Both the position numbers and the translations under genes were made by a program. The notes under the pieces were generated by a model that saw only the letters and a program-made list of their open reading frames with translations, was not told the origin of the DNA and searched no databases. 64,000 bases of DNA from Sinomonas atrocyanea (lineage in GTDB: Bacteria > Actinomycetota > Actinomycetes > Actinomycetales > Micrococcaceae): NCBI RefSeq assembly GCF_001577305.1, contig NZ_CP014518.1, positions 2,852,001 through 2,916,000 on the forward strand, written 5' to 3'. Shown piece after piece: positions 26,696 to 35,076 of the stretch. The first letter of the stretch is position 1, and each line of letters begins with the position of its first letter.

Positions 26696-27163
26696 GTGTT
26701 CCGCATCCTCTTCTACACGCCCGAGATCCCGGGCAACACCGGCAACGCCATCCGGCTCTCCGCCGTGACCGGCTCGCACCTGCACCTCGTCGAGCCGCTC
26801 GGGTTCAACTTCGAGGACGCCAACCTGCGCCGCGCCGGCCTCGACTACCACGACCTCGCCCACGTCACCGTCCACGCAACGCTCGAGGACGCCTTCACGG
26901 CCCTGCTCCCCGCGCGGGTCTTCGCCTTCACGTCCCACGGCGACACCCCGTTCGCCGACGTGGCGTACGCGCCGGGCGACGTGCTCTTCTTCGGGCCCGA
27001 GTCGGTGGGCCTGCCGCAGGAGGTCCTCGACGATCCCCGGGTCACGGCGCGCGTGCGTCTGCCGATGCTCCCGTCGCGGCGCTCGCTCAACCTCGCGAAC
27101 TCCGCCTCGATCGCCGTGTACGAGGCCTGGCGGCAGAACGGCTACGCCGGCGCCCAGCTCTGA
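26696..27163 (+). CDS. trmL: tRNA (cytidine/uridine-34-2'-O)-methyltransferase, TrmL type
   Basis: SPOUT-class methyltransferase of 155 aa that 2'-O-methylates the wobble base of Leu tRNAs. Family motifs: FRILFYTPEIPGNTGNAIRL at the start, GFNFEDANLRRAGLDY, FFGPESVGLP in the knot, and a final PSRRSLNLANSASIAVYEAW that binds SAM. The start is set at GTG 26696 from the upstream -10 box and because family members begin at this point. It is convergent with the PIG-L gene with only 5 bp between. Confidence 0.93.
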   Translation: MFRILFYTPEIPGNTGNAIRLSAVTGSHLHLVEPLGFNFEDANLRRAGLDYHDLAHVTVHATLEDAFTALLPARVFAFTSHGDTPFADVAYAPGDVLFFGPESVGLPQEVLDDPRVTARVRLPMLPSRRSLNLANSASIAVYEAWRQNGYAGAQL

Positions 27164-27168
27164 GGGGC

Positions 27169-27969
27169 TCAGAAGCCCGCGATCGTCTCCGGGTTGTTGA
27201 CGGAGACGACGTGGAACTCCTCGGCGGACGCACCCGGGGCGAGGCCGGCCTCGCGCGCGGACTCGCGCATGCGCGAGCGCACCGATTCCTCCATGGCCGC
27301 GACGTCGGGGTGCTGGCTGATGTGGATCTGGAGCGCTGCGATCTTCGTGTCCACGAAGCCGCTGACATCCGTGTAGTGGTTGGTGCGTTCCCGGGGTCCG
27401 GCATACAGCCACAGCCACGGGAGCCGGTAGGCATCCAGGCCGGCCTCGGCCAGCTCGGGGTACGCGTACGGATTCTCGAGGGCCGGGTACACCGCCCGCG
27501 TGACCGCCTCGCCGCACGCGAGGTGGTCGGGGTGGGACTTCTGGATCCGGTCCCAGTTCCGCTCGGGGTGCATCGCGAGCACGACGTCGGGGCGCACCCG
27601 CCGCACGAGCTCGACGACGTCGCGCATCACCTCGTGCGTGGGCTCGAGGTACCCGTCCCGGTAGCCGAGGAAGTGCACGTCGGTGACGCCGACCAGGGCC
27701 GCGGCACCGCGCTGCTCCTCGTGGCGCATCGCCACGATGCCCGCGCGGTGCTCGGGCTCGAAGCCGCCCGCGTCGCCGTCGGTCATGATGCAGTAGTGCA
27801 CCTCGACCCCGGCCGCCGTCCAGGCCGCGACGGTGCCGGAGACGCCGAAGTCGAGGTCGTCCGGGTGGGCGCCGAACGCGACGACCCGGCGCACCCGGTG
27901 GCGCTCCGGGTCGAACGGTCCCGCCGCCCCGGAGGCGCCGCGGGCGCCGGCGGTCTCGGCAGGGGCCAT
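27169..27969 (-). CDS. PIG-L family LmbE-like deacetylase
   Basis: Zinc-dependent N-deacetylase of 266 aa. The zinc motif is AHPDDLDFG near 33-41, followed by MRHEEQRGAA and the second metal-binding region HPDHLACGEAV. Relatives include mycothiol biosynthesis enzyme MshB and mycothiol S-conjugate amidase Mca, but the length and neighbours fit neither well, so the substrate is open. ATG 27969 overlaps the etfA stop (TGATG), so it is translated from the etfBA transcript. That link to electron-transfer flavoprotein is unexplained. Confidence 0.87.
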   Translation of the reverse strand: MAPAETAGARGASGAAGPFDPERHRVRRVVAFGAHPDDLDFGVSGTVAAWTAAGVEVHYCIMTDGDAGGFEPEHRAGIVAMRHEEQRGAAALVGVTDVHFLGYRDGYLEPTHEVMRDVVELVRRVRPDVVLAMHPERNWDRIQKSHPDHLACGEAVTRAVYPALENPYAYPELAEAGLDAYRLPWLWLYAGPRERTNHYTDVSGFVDTKIAALQIHISQHPDVAAMEESVRSRMRESAREAGLAPGASAEEFHVVSVNNPETIAGF

Positions 27970-28946
27970 CAGCCGCGGCGCCGCTTGATCTCGGCGGTCG
28001 CCTGCGGCAGCACCTCGAACAGGTCGCCCACCACGCCGAAGTCGGCGATCTCGAAGACCGGCGACTCGGGATCGGAGTTGACCGCGACGATGACCTTGGC
28101 CGTCTGCATGCCGGCCTTCTGCTGCACGGCCCCGGAGATGCCGGCGGAGATGTACAGCTGCGGCGAGACGGTCTTGCCCGTCTGGCCGACCTGCAGGTCG
28201 TGGCTGACCCAGCCGGCATCGGCAGCAGCGCGCGAGGCGCCGACCGCGCCGCCGAGCGCATCGGCGAGCTCCTCGACGGGCCCGAAGTCGCCGTCCGTCC
28301 CGCGGCCGCCGGCCACGACGACGCGCGCCTCGGTGAGGTCGGGGCGCCCCGAGCTGACCTTCGCGGCCCGGCCCGTGACGCGCGCGGAGCGCGTCAGCGC
28401 GTCCGCGGGCACTGCTACCGGGGTGACGGCGGCGGACCCGGGGGCCGGCGCGGCGGGGCTCCCGAGGTCGAGGTTCGCCTTGAGGGTCAGGATCGAGACC
28501 GGGCTCGTGGCCCGCGCGCGGTCCTCGTAGGAGCCCGCGAGGACGGACTTGTGGGCCGTGCCGTCGGGCTCGAGGCCCACCACATCGGTGATGACGCCGG
28601 CGCCGAGGCGCACGCCGAGCCGGGCCGCGGTCTCCCGGCCGGTCGGCGAGTTGTCGAGCAGCACGGCGCGGACCGGCCGGCCCTGCGCCTCCGAGGCAGA
28701 GACCACCTCGGCCAGCCACGCCGCGGTGGGCCCCACGAGGTACTCGGACAGGTCGGCCCCGTCGGGCACGTAGGCGGCGGCCGCGCCGTTCTCGCGCAGC
28801 TGGGCGAGAACGGCCTCGCCGACGGGGGCGGTCGCGGCCACGGACACCGTGCCGAGGAGGCGCCCGGCGGAGAGGAGTTCGAGCTGGGACTTCTTCAGGG
28901 ACTCCCCGACGCCGTCGAGGACCACCAGGACATTCGCTTCGGTCAT
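27969..28946 (-). CDS. etfA: Electron transfer flavoprotein alpha subunit
   Basis: Alpha subunit, 325 aa, of the FAD-containing heterodimer that carries electrons from acyl-CoA and other dehydrogenases to the quinone pool. The FAD-binding C-terminal domain contains VVAGGRGT (about 212), the AGWVSHDLQVGQTGKTVSP block, YISAGISGAVQQKAGM, and AVNSDPESPVFEIADFGVV. It begins 11 bp after etfB and overlaps the PIG-L start by one base. Confidence 0.96.
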   Translation of the reverse strand: MTEANVLVVLDGVGESLKKSQLELLSAGRLLGTVSVAATAPVGEAVLAQLRENGAAAAYVPDGADLSEYLVGPTAAWLAEVVSASEAQGRPVRAVLLDNSPTGRETAARLGVRLGAGVITDVVGLEPDGTAHKSVLAGSYEDRARATSPVSILTLKANLDLGSPAAPAPGSAAVTPVAVPADALTRSARVTGRAAKVSSGRPDLTEARVVVAGGRGTDGDFGPVEELADALGGAVGASRAAADAGWVSHDLQVGQTGKTVSPQLYISAGISGAVQQKAGMQTAKVIVAVNSDPESPVFEIADFGVVGDLFEVLPQATAEIKRRRG

Positions 28947-28957
28947 TGCCTTCTCCC

Positions 28958-29758
28958 TCAGATGAGCTTCTGCGCGGCCAGGAAGTCGACGAGCTTGACG
29001 CCCGCGTCGCCCTCGTCGGTGATGATCGTGCCGGCGGCGCGCGGCGGGCGCGGCTTGGCCGACTCCACGGCGGTGAGCGATCCCGCGGCGCCGACCTGGC
29101 CGGCGTCGAGCCCGACCTCGGCGAGCGAGAGCGTGGCGATCTTCTTCTTCTTGGCCGCGAGGATGCCCTTGAAGTTGGGGTAGCGCGGCTCGTTGGCCTG
29201 GTCGGTGACGGAGACGAGGGCGGGCAGCTCGGCCTCCACGGTCTCGGTCACGCCCTCGCCGTCGCGCTGGATCGCCACGGTGCGGCCCGAGACCTCCAGC
29301 GAGGACGCGAACGTCAGCTGGGGCAGGCCGAGGTGCTCGGCGAGCTGGGCCGGCACGAGGGAGGTCTCACCGTCGGTCGAGGCCATGCCGGTGATGACGA
29401 GGTCCACCTCGCCGAGGGACCGGATCGCAGCGGCCAGCGCGAGCGAGGTGGCCCACGCGTCCGAGCCCGCGAGCGCCTCGTCGCTGAGGTGCACCCCGGA
29501 GCTCGCGCCGATCTGGAGGGCCTTCTTCAGCGCGTTGGCGGCGTCGGGGCCGCCCATGGTCAGCGCGATGACCTCGTTGCCGCCCTTGTCGCCCCCGCGG
29601 GCGTCCGTGAGCTGCAGCGCGGCCTCGAGGGCGTACTCGTCCAGCTCGGAGAGGATGCTCTCGGAGCGGTCGAGGGTGCGCTCAGGGCCGATGTGACGGT
29701 CGAATTGCGCATCAGGGACGTGCTTGACCAGCACGACGATCTTGAGGGTGTCTCCCAC
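28958..29758 (-). CDS. etfB: Electron transfer flavoprotein beta subunit
   Basis: Beta subunit, 266 aa, partner of EtfA. It opens LKIVVLVKHVPDAQ and contains DEYALEAALQLTD, TDGETSLVPAQLAEHLGLPQ (the signature loop) and ANEPRYPNFKGILAAKKKKI. I place the start at GTG 29758, five codons before KIVVLVKH. The frame is open farther upstream but that part has no family resemblance. GGAAGG is 11 nt upstream of the GTG. A stable hairpin stands about 30 nt upstream. Confidence 0.95.
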   Translation of the reverse strand: MGDTLKIVVLVKHVPDAQFDRHIGPERTLDRSESILSELDEYALEAALQLTDARGGDKGGNEVIALTMGGPDAANALKKALQIGASSGVHLSDEALAGSDAWATSLALAAAIRSLGEVDLVITGMASTDGETSLVPAQLAEHLGLPQLTFASSLEVSGRTVAIQRDGEGVTETVEAELPALVSVTDQANEPRYPNFKGILAAKKKKIATLSLAEVGLDAGQVGAAGSLTAVESAKPRPPRAAGTIITDEGDAGVKLVDFLAAQKLI

Positions 29759-29786
29759 GGTCCAAGGCCTTCCATGCTCGCGTACG

Positions 29787-29813
29787 TGCCACGGGCGGGG
29801 ACCGTCCGTGGCA
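29787..29813. promoter_or_regulatory. Hairpin in the etfB upstream region
   Basis: TGCCACGG (29787-29794) pairs with CCGTGGCA (29806-29813), and the stem extends inward to 12 bp with one G-U pair, leaving a 3-nt loop. It begins 29 nt before the etfB start. It may be an operator, attenuator or mRNA-stability element; no regulator is implied by the neighbours. Confidence 0.4.
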
Positions 29814-29969
29814 GGTGCGCCCGGATCGCCTGCGGGCGCGACTGCGCCGCGCGCGGCGTGCATGCCGGGCACGCCCTAGCTAACCACACGCGCCGCCGAA
29901 TGCGCTGCCCCAGCCCGACTCTGTGTCCCTGTGCGGCCCGGTCCTCGAGCCGGGGACTCCCCCGACGGC

Positions 29970-30008
29970 CGACGGCGCGCCCCGGCTCAGTGCCGGGGCG
30001 CGCCGTCG
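29970..30008 (-). terminator. Strong hairpin downstream of htrA
   Basis: Perfect 17-bp stem cgacggcgcgccccggc/gccggggcgcgccgtcg with loop tcagt, starting 26 nt past the htrA stop on the minus strand. Confidence 0.8.
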
Positions 30009-30034
30009 TGCGGGGTTCGGGAAGGGGCGGTGGG

Positions 30035-31714
<1,680 letters not shown>

Positions 31715-31869
31715 CACTGATGTCCTTTCCCTGAACTCCTTATCCACTATGGTCCCCCAAGCTGTGCTGGACGCTTCTGTTCTCTGGAAGCTTGCTGGGA
31801 GTCCGCCGAAAGAGATCCCGTTTCACTCCCGGCGCAGTGCCCGCCCGTGCGGGCCACTGCGGGCACCCC

Positions 31870-31875
31870 TAGAAT
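31870..31875 (+). promoter_or_regulatory. Candidate -10 box of the TPM-domain/PspA region
   Basis: TAGAAT on the plus strand, 94 nt before ATG 31970. A predicted start near 31883 would place a 7-codon reading frame (GTG 31884 to TGA 31907) at the very 5' end of the transcript. Confidence 0.45.
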
Positions 31876-31883
31876 CAAGGTAC

Positions 31884-31907
31884 GTGAGACAGCCGCCGGC
31901 GGCGTGA
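31884..31907 (+). other. Possible 7-codon leader peptide upstream of the TPM-domain gene
   Basis: GTG AGA CAG CCG CCG GCG GCG TGA, beginning 8 nt after TAGAAT. It would encode V-R-Q-P-P-A-A. The Pro pair suggests a possible ribosome-pausing leader, but nothing beyond position supports translation. Confidence 0.25.
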
Positions 31908-31969
31908 TGCGCTGCCGGAAGCTGCGCGGAGCGGGGCCTACGCCCCCGAACGAGGCGAAGGATTAGCGC

Positions 31970-33997
31970 ATGCGCTCGACCGTGAAGACCCTCCTTGCCG
32001 GCCTCGCGGCGGCCTTCCTCCTGCTCGTCCCGGCCACGGCGCCCGCCTGGGCCACCAACCCCGTGACGATCCCCTCCGGGACGAACATCGTGGATCCCCA
32101 GGGTGCGCTCGGGTCACGGAAGGGCGAAGTCCAGAAGGCGATCTCGGATCTCCTCTCCCAACACCGTGTGAACCTCTACGTGGTCATCGTGGACTCCTTC
32201 ACCAACCCGAGCGACCGGACGGCCTGGGCCCAGGCTGTCGCGAAGAACACGGGCATGGGCGGCTCCGACGTGCTCCTCGCCATCGCAACGTCCGGGCAGT
32301 TCCAGCTGGTGGCGAACACCCAGAACGCTGCTGTCTACCCGAAGGTCCCGGCCATCGCCCAGAACGCTGTCACGCCGAACCTCGCCGGCGGCAAGAAGGA
32401 CTACGCCCAGGCAGCCATCGACACCGCCAAGGCCACGGGCGATGCCGCCGCCGGGGGCAGCGGCAACGTCTCCTCGGGCTCGGGAGCGGTGCCGTGGCTC
32501 GTGGGCGGCGGCGTGGTGCTCGTCGGGGCCGGCGCCGCGTACCTCATCTCCCGCAGGCGCAAGGGCTCGTGGGCCCAGTCTCCGGACCAGGCCCGGTCGG
32601 CCCAGGGCGAGCCCGACCCGCTCGCATCGCTCAGCGTGGAGGAGCTGCGCACACGGGCGGCCGGGCTCCTGGTCCGGGCCGACGACGCGGTCCGCTCGAG
32701 CGAACAGGAGCTCGGCTTCGCCGAGGCCTCCTACGGCTCGGACGCCGTGGGCAACTTCACCCGGGCCCTCGCCGAGGCCAAGGCACACCTGGCCGAGTCC
32801 TTCAAGCTCCAGCAGCAGCTTGACGACCACCTCCCCGACACCGAGGCGCAGCAGCGCCAATGGCTCGGGGACATCATCCACCGCTCCGAGGCGGCCATCG
32901 CTTCGCTCGCGGAGCAGAAGGCCGACTTCGACGCCCTCCGCGAGCTCGAGCGGAACGCCCCGCAGGCCCTCGCCGAGGTCGCCACCGGCGCTGCTGAGGC
33001 CGAGTCCCGCCTCGCCGCGCAGAAGGAGACGCTGGCACGCCTTCAGGCTGCCTACGCGGAGTCCGCCGTCAAGCACGTGGCCGACAACGTCACGCAGGCC
33101 CAGGAGCGCCTCTCGTTCGTCGCGAACGCCTCCGGCACGGCACGGGAGAGGCTCGGCGAAGGGCAGACGAGCCCAGCGGCCGTCGCGGTGCGGGCGGCCG
33201 AGGAGGCACTCCACCAGGCCCGGGTCCTCCTCGAGGCGATCGGCAAGGCAGCCACGGCCCTCGATGACGCACGGGCCAAGGGAGACGCCGCCCTCGCGGA
33301 CACCCGGGCCGACCTCGCCCAGGCCCGGGCCCTGGCCGGGCAGGGTGACCACCCCGAACTCGCGGGTCCGATCGCCGCTGTCGAAGCAGCACTCGACACT
33401 GCCCAGCGCGAGATGACGGCCGAGAAGCCGGACCCGATCGCCACCCTGCAGCGCATCGAGGCGGCCCACACCCAGCTCGACACGGCCCTCACGGGCGTCC
33501 GCGACCGCGAGCAGCAGGCCCAGAGGGCCGCTGCGTCCCTCCAGCAGGCCATCCAGTCAGCCCAGGCCCAGATCAGTGCCACAAGCGACTACATCGCTGC
33601 GCGCCGCGGCGGCGTCGGCACAGAGGCCAGGACGCGGCTCGCTGAAGCCCAGCGCAATCTCGACTATGCCCTCTCGATCTCGCGCACGGATCCCACCACC
33701 GCGCTTGCCTACGCCCAGCAGGCCAATGCGCTCGCCGCGCAGGCCGCGCAGCTCGCCCAGCACGATGTCGACCAGTTCGCCGGCTGGGGCGGCGGCCCGG
33801 GCGGCGGCGGAATGTTCGGTGGCGGAGGCCTGGGCGGCGCGGTGCTGGGCGGGATCATCATCGACTCGATCCTGCGCGGAGGCCACCACGGTGGCGGTGG
33901 CTGGGGCGGCGGCGGGTTCGGTGGCGGCTGGGGCGGCGGAGGGGGCGGAGGATTCGGCGGCGGAGGCGACTTCGGCGGCGACGGCGGCAGCTTCTAG
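31970..33997 (+). CDS. TPM-domain (YgcG-type) membrane protein with coiled coil and Gly-rich tail
   Basis: Exported and membrane-anchored protein of 675 aa. Signal peptide MRSTVKTLLAGLAAAFLLLV ends near AWA. A TPM domain covers about 35-150 with NIVDPQGALGSRKGEVQKAI and the block around GSDVLLAIATSGQFQL. A TM segment lies near 175-195 (VPWLVGGGVVLVGAGAAYLI), followed by RRRK. About 400 residues of Ala/Glu/Gln/Leu-rich coiled coil follow, then a tail of GGGG, GWGGG and GFGGG repeats. GAAGGA is 10 nt before ATG 31970. pspA follows after 62 bp, so the two are probably co-expressed in envelope maintenance. This link is inference. Confidence 0.85.
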   Translation: MRSTVKTLLAGLAAAFLLLVPATAPAWATNPVTIPSGTNIVDPQGALGSRKGEVQKAISDLLSQHRVNLYVVIVDSFTNPSDRTAWAQAVAKNTGMGGSDVLLAIATSGQFQLVANTQNAAVYPKVPAIAQNAVTPNLAGGKKDYAQAAIDTAKATGDAAAGGSGNVSSGSGAVPWLVGGGVVLVGAGAAYLISRRRKGSWAQSPDQARSAQGEPDPLASLSVEELRTRAAGLLVRADDAVRSSEQELGFAEASYGSDAVGNFTRALAEAKAHLAESFKLQQQLDDHLPDTEAQQRQWLGDIIHRSEAAIASLAEQKADFDALRELERNAPQALAEVATGAAEAESRLAAQKETLARLQAAYAESAVKHVADNVTQAQERLSFVANASGTARERLGEGQTSPAAVAVRAAEEALHQARVLLEAIGKAATALDDARAKGDAALADTRADLAQARALAGQGDHPELAGPIAAVEAALDTAQREMTAEKPDPIATLQRIEAAHTQLDTALTGVRDREQQAQRAAASLQQAIQSAQAQISATSDYIAARRGGVGTEARTRLAEAQRNLDYALSISRTDPTTALAYAQQANALAAQAAQLAQHDVDQFAGWGGGPGGGGMFGGGGLGGAVLGGIIIDSILRGGHHGGGGWGGGGFGGGWGGGGGGGFGGGGDFGGDGGSF

Positions 33998-34059
33998 GCC
34001 GCACGGGGGAACGCAGAGGCTTTCCACCAGTGACTTTCAACCACACGAAAGGGAGCACC

Positions 34060-34851
34060 ATGGTAAAGCAGTCCATCTTCGGGCGCATCGCACAGCTGGC
34101 CAAGGCGAACATCAACACGCTGCTGGACCAGGCGGAGGACCCGCAGAAGATGCTGGACCAGATGGTCCGGGACTACACGAACAACATCGCCGAGGCGGAG
34201 GCGGCCATCGCCCAGACCATCGGCAACCTCCGGATGCTCGAGGACGACCACGCCGAGGACGTCAAGGCAGCCCAGGACTGGGGCAGCAAGGCCCTCGCGG
34301 CCTCCCGCAAGGCCGATGAGTTCCGCGCCGCCGGCAACACCGCGGACGCGCAGAAGTTCGACAACCTCGCGAAGGTCGCCATCCAGCACCAGATGTCCTC
34401 CGAGAACGAGGCGAAGGCCGCCGAGCCGACGATCGCGACCCAGAACGAGGTCGTCGAGCGCCTCAAGACCGGCCTCGACCAGATGAAGGGCAAGCTCAAC
34501 GAGCTCACGGCCAAGCGCAACGAGCTCGTGGCCAGGGCCAAGACCGCCCAGGCCCAGACCCAGGTCAGCGATGCCCTCAAGAGCATCGACATCATGGACC
34601 CGACGAGCGAGGTCGCACGCTTCGAGGAGAAGGTCCGGCGCGAAGAGGCCAGGGTCCGCGGCCAGCAGGAGCTCGCCGCCTCGAGCCTCGACGCCCAGTT
34701 CAACCAGCTCGAGGACCTGGGCGAGCAGACCGAGATCGAGGCGCGCCTCGCAGCCCTCAAGCAGGGTGCCCCTTCGGCAGCCCTGGGCACCGGAACCGGC
34801 CAGCCCGCCGCGGCCCCCGCCGTCGAGGAAGCCGACGCCGACAGGCGCTGA
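34060..34851 (+). CDS. pspA: PspA/IM30 family membrane-stress protein
   Basis: Peripheral membrane protein of 263 aa that binds damaged or curved inner membrane and forms ESCRT-III-like assemblies. It begins MVKQSIFGRIAQLAKANINT with the amphipathic helix. The DPQKMLDQMVRDY block follows, and long coiled-coil helices run to about 225 with a short Ala/Pro tail. I chose ATG 34060, preceded by AAGGGAG; an in-frame ATG at 34030 adds ten residues not seen in the family. No pspF, pspB or pspC-like gene is adjacent. The upstream partner is the TPM-domain gene. A 17-bp stem terminator follows. Confidence 0.94.
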   Translation: MVKQSIFGRIAQLAKANINTLLDQAEDPQKMLDQMVRDYTNNIAEAEAAIAQTIGNLRMLEDDHAEDVKAAQDWGSKALAASRKADEFRAAGNTADAQKFDNLAKVAIQHQMSSENEAKAAEPTIATQNEVVERLKTGLDQMKGKLNELTAKRNELVARAKTAQAQTQVSDALKSIDIMDPTSEVARFEEKVRREEARVRGQQELAASSLDAQFNQLEDLGEQTEIEARLAALKQGAPSAALGTGTGQPAAAPAVEEADADRR

Positions 34852-34892
34852 GGCGGACGGGAGGTGCGCCGGGCTGCGGCACCGCGGACATG

Positions 34893-34930
34893 CAGTGAGG
34901 CCCCGGACCAGATGGTCCGGGGCCTCACTG
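34893..34930. terminator. Perfect bidirectional hairpin between pspA and the initiator tRNA
   Basis: Perfect 17-bp stem cagtgaggccccggacc/ggtccggggcctcactg with loop agat. It lies 41 nt after the pspA stop and 6 nt past the 3' end of the convergent tRNA gene, so it can terminate both. Confidence 0.85.
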
Positions 34931-34936
34931 TGGGAG

Positions 34937-35010
34937 TTGCGGGGGCAGGATTTGAACCTACGACCTCTGGGTTATGAGCCCAGCGAGCTACCGAACTGCT
35001 CCACCCCGCG
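34937..35010 (-). tRNA. Initiator tRNA-fMet (anticodon CAT)
   Basis: A 74-nt gene without encoded CCA. Acceptor CGCGGGG pairs with CCCCGC followed by A72, giving the unpaired C1-A72 that marks initiator tRNAs. The anticodon stem CTGGG/CCCAG has the three consecutive G-C pairs typical of initiators around loop CTCATAA. T-arm is GTAGG-TTCAAAT-CCTGC, and the D-arm has GAGCAG...TAGCTCG. Together these exclude elongator Met and Ile2. It is transcribed on the minus strand toward pspA. Confidence 0.95.
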
Positions 35011-35076
35011 GCGTGCCTTCAACTCTAGCAGCGGGGCGGACGTCGGCCAAATCCTCCCGGGACGGCCGCCGGGAGC

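Noticed and set aside
34937..35010. Elongator tRNA-Met or tRNA-Ile with CAT anticodon
   Set aside because: The C1-A72 mismatch and the three G-C pairs in the anticodon stem are initiator features.
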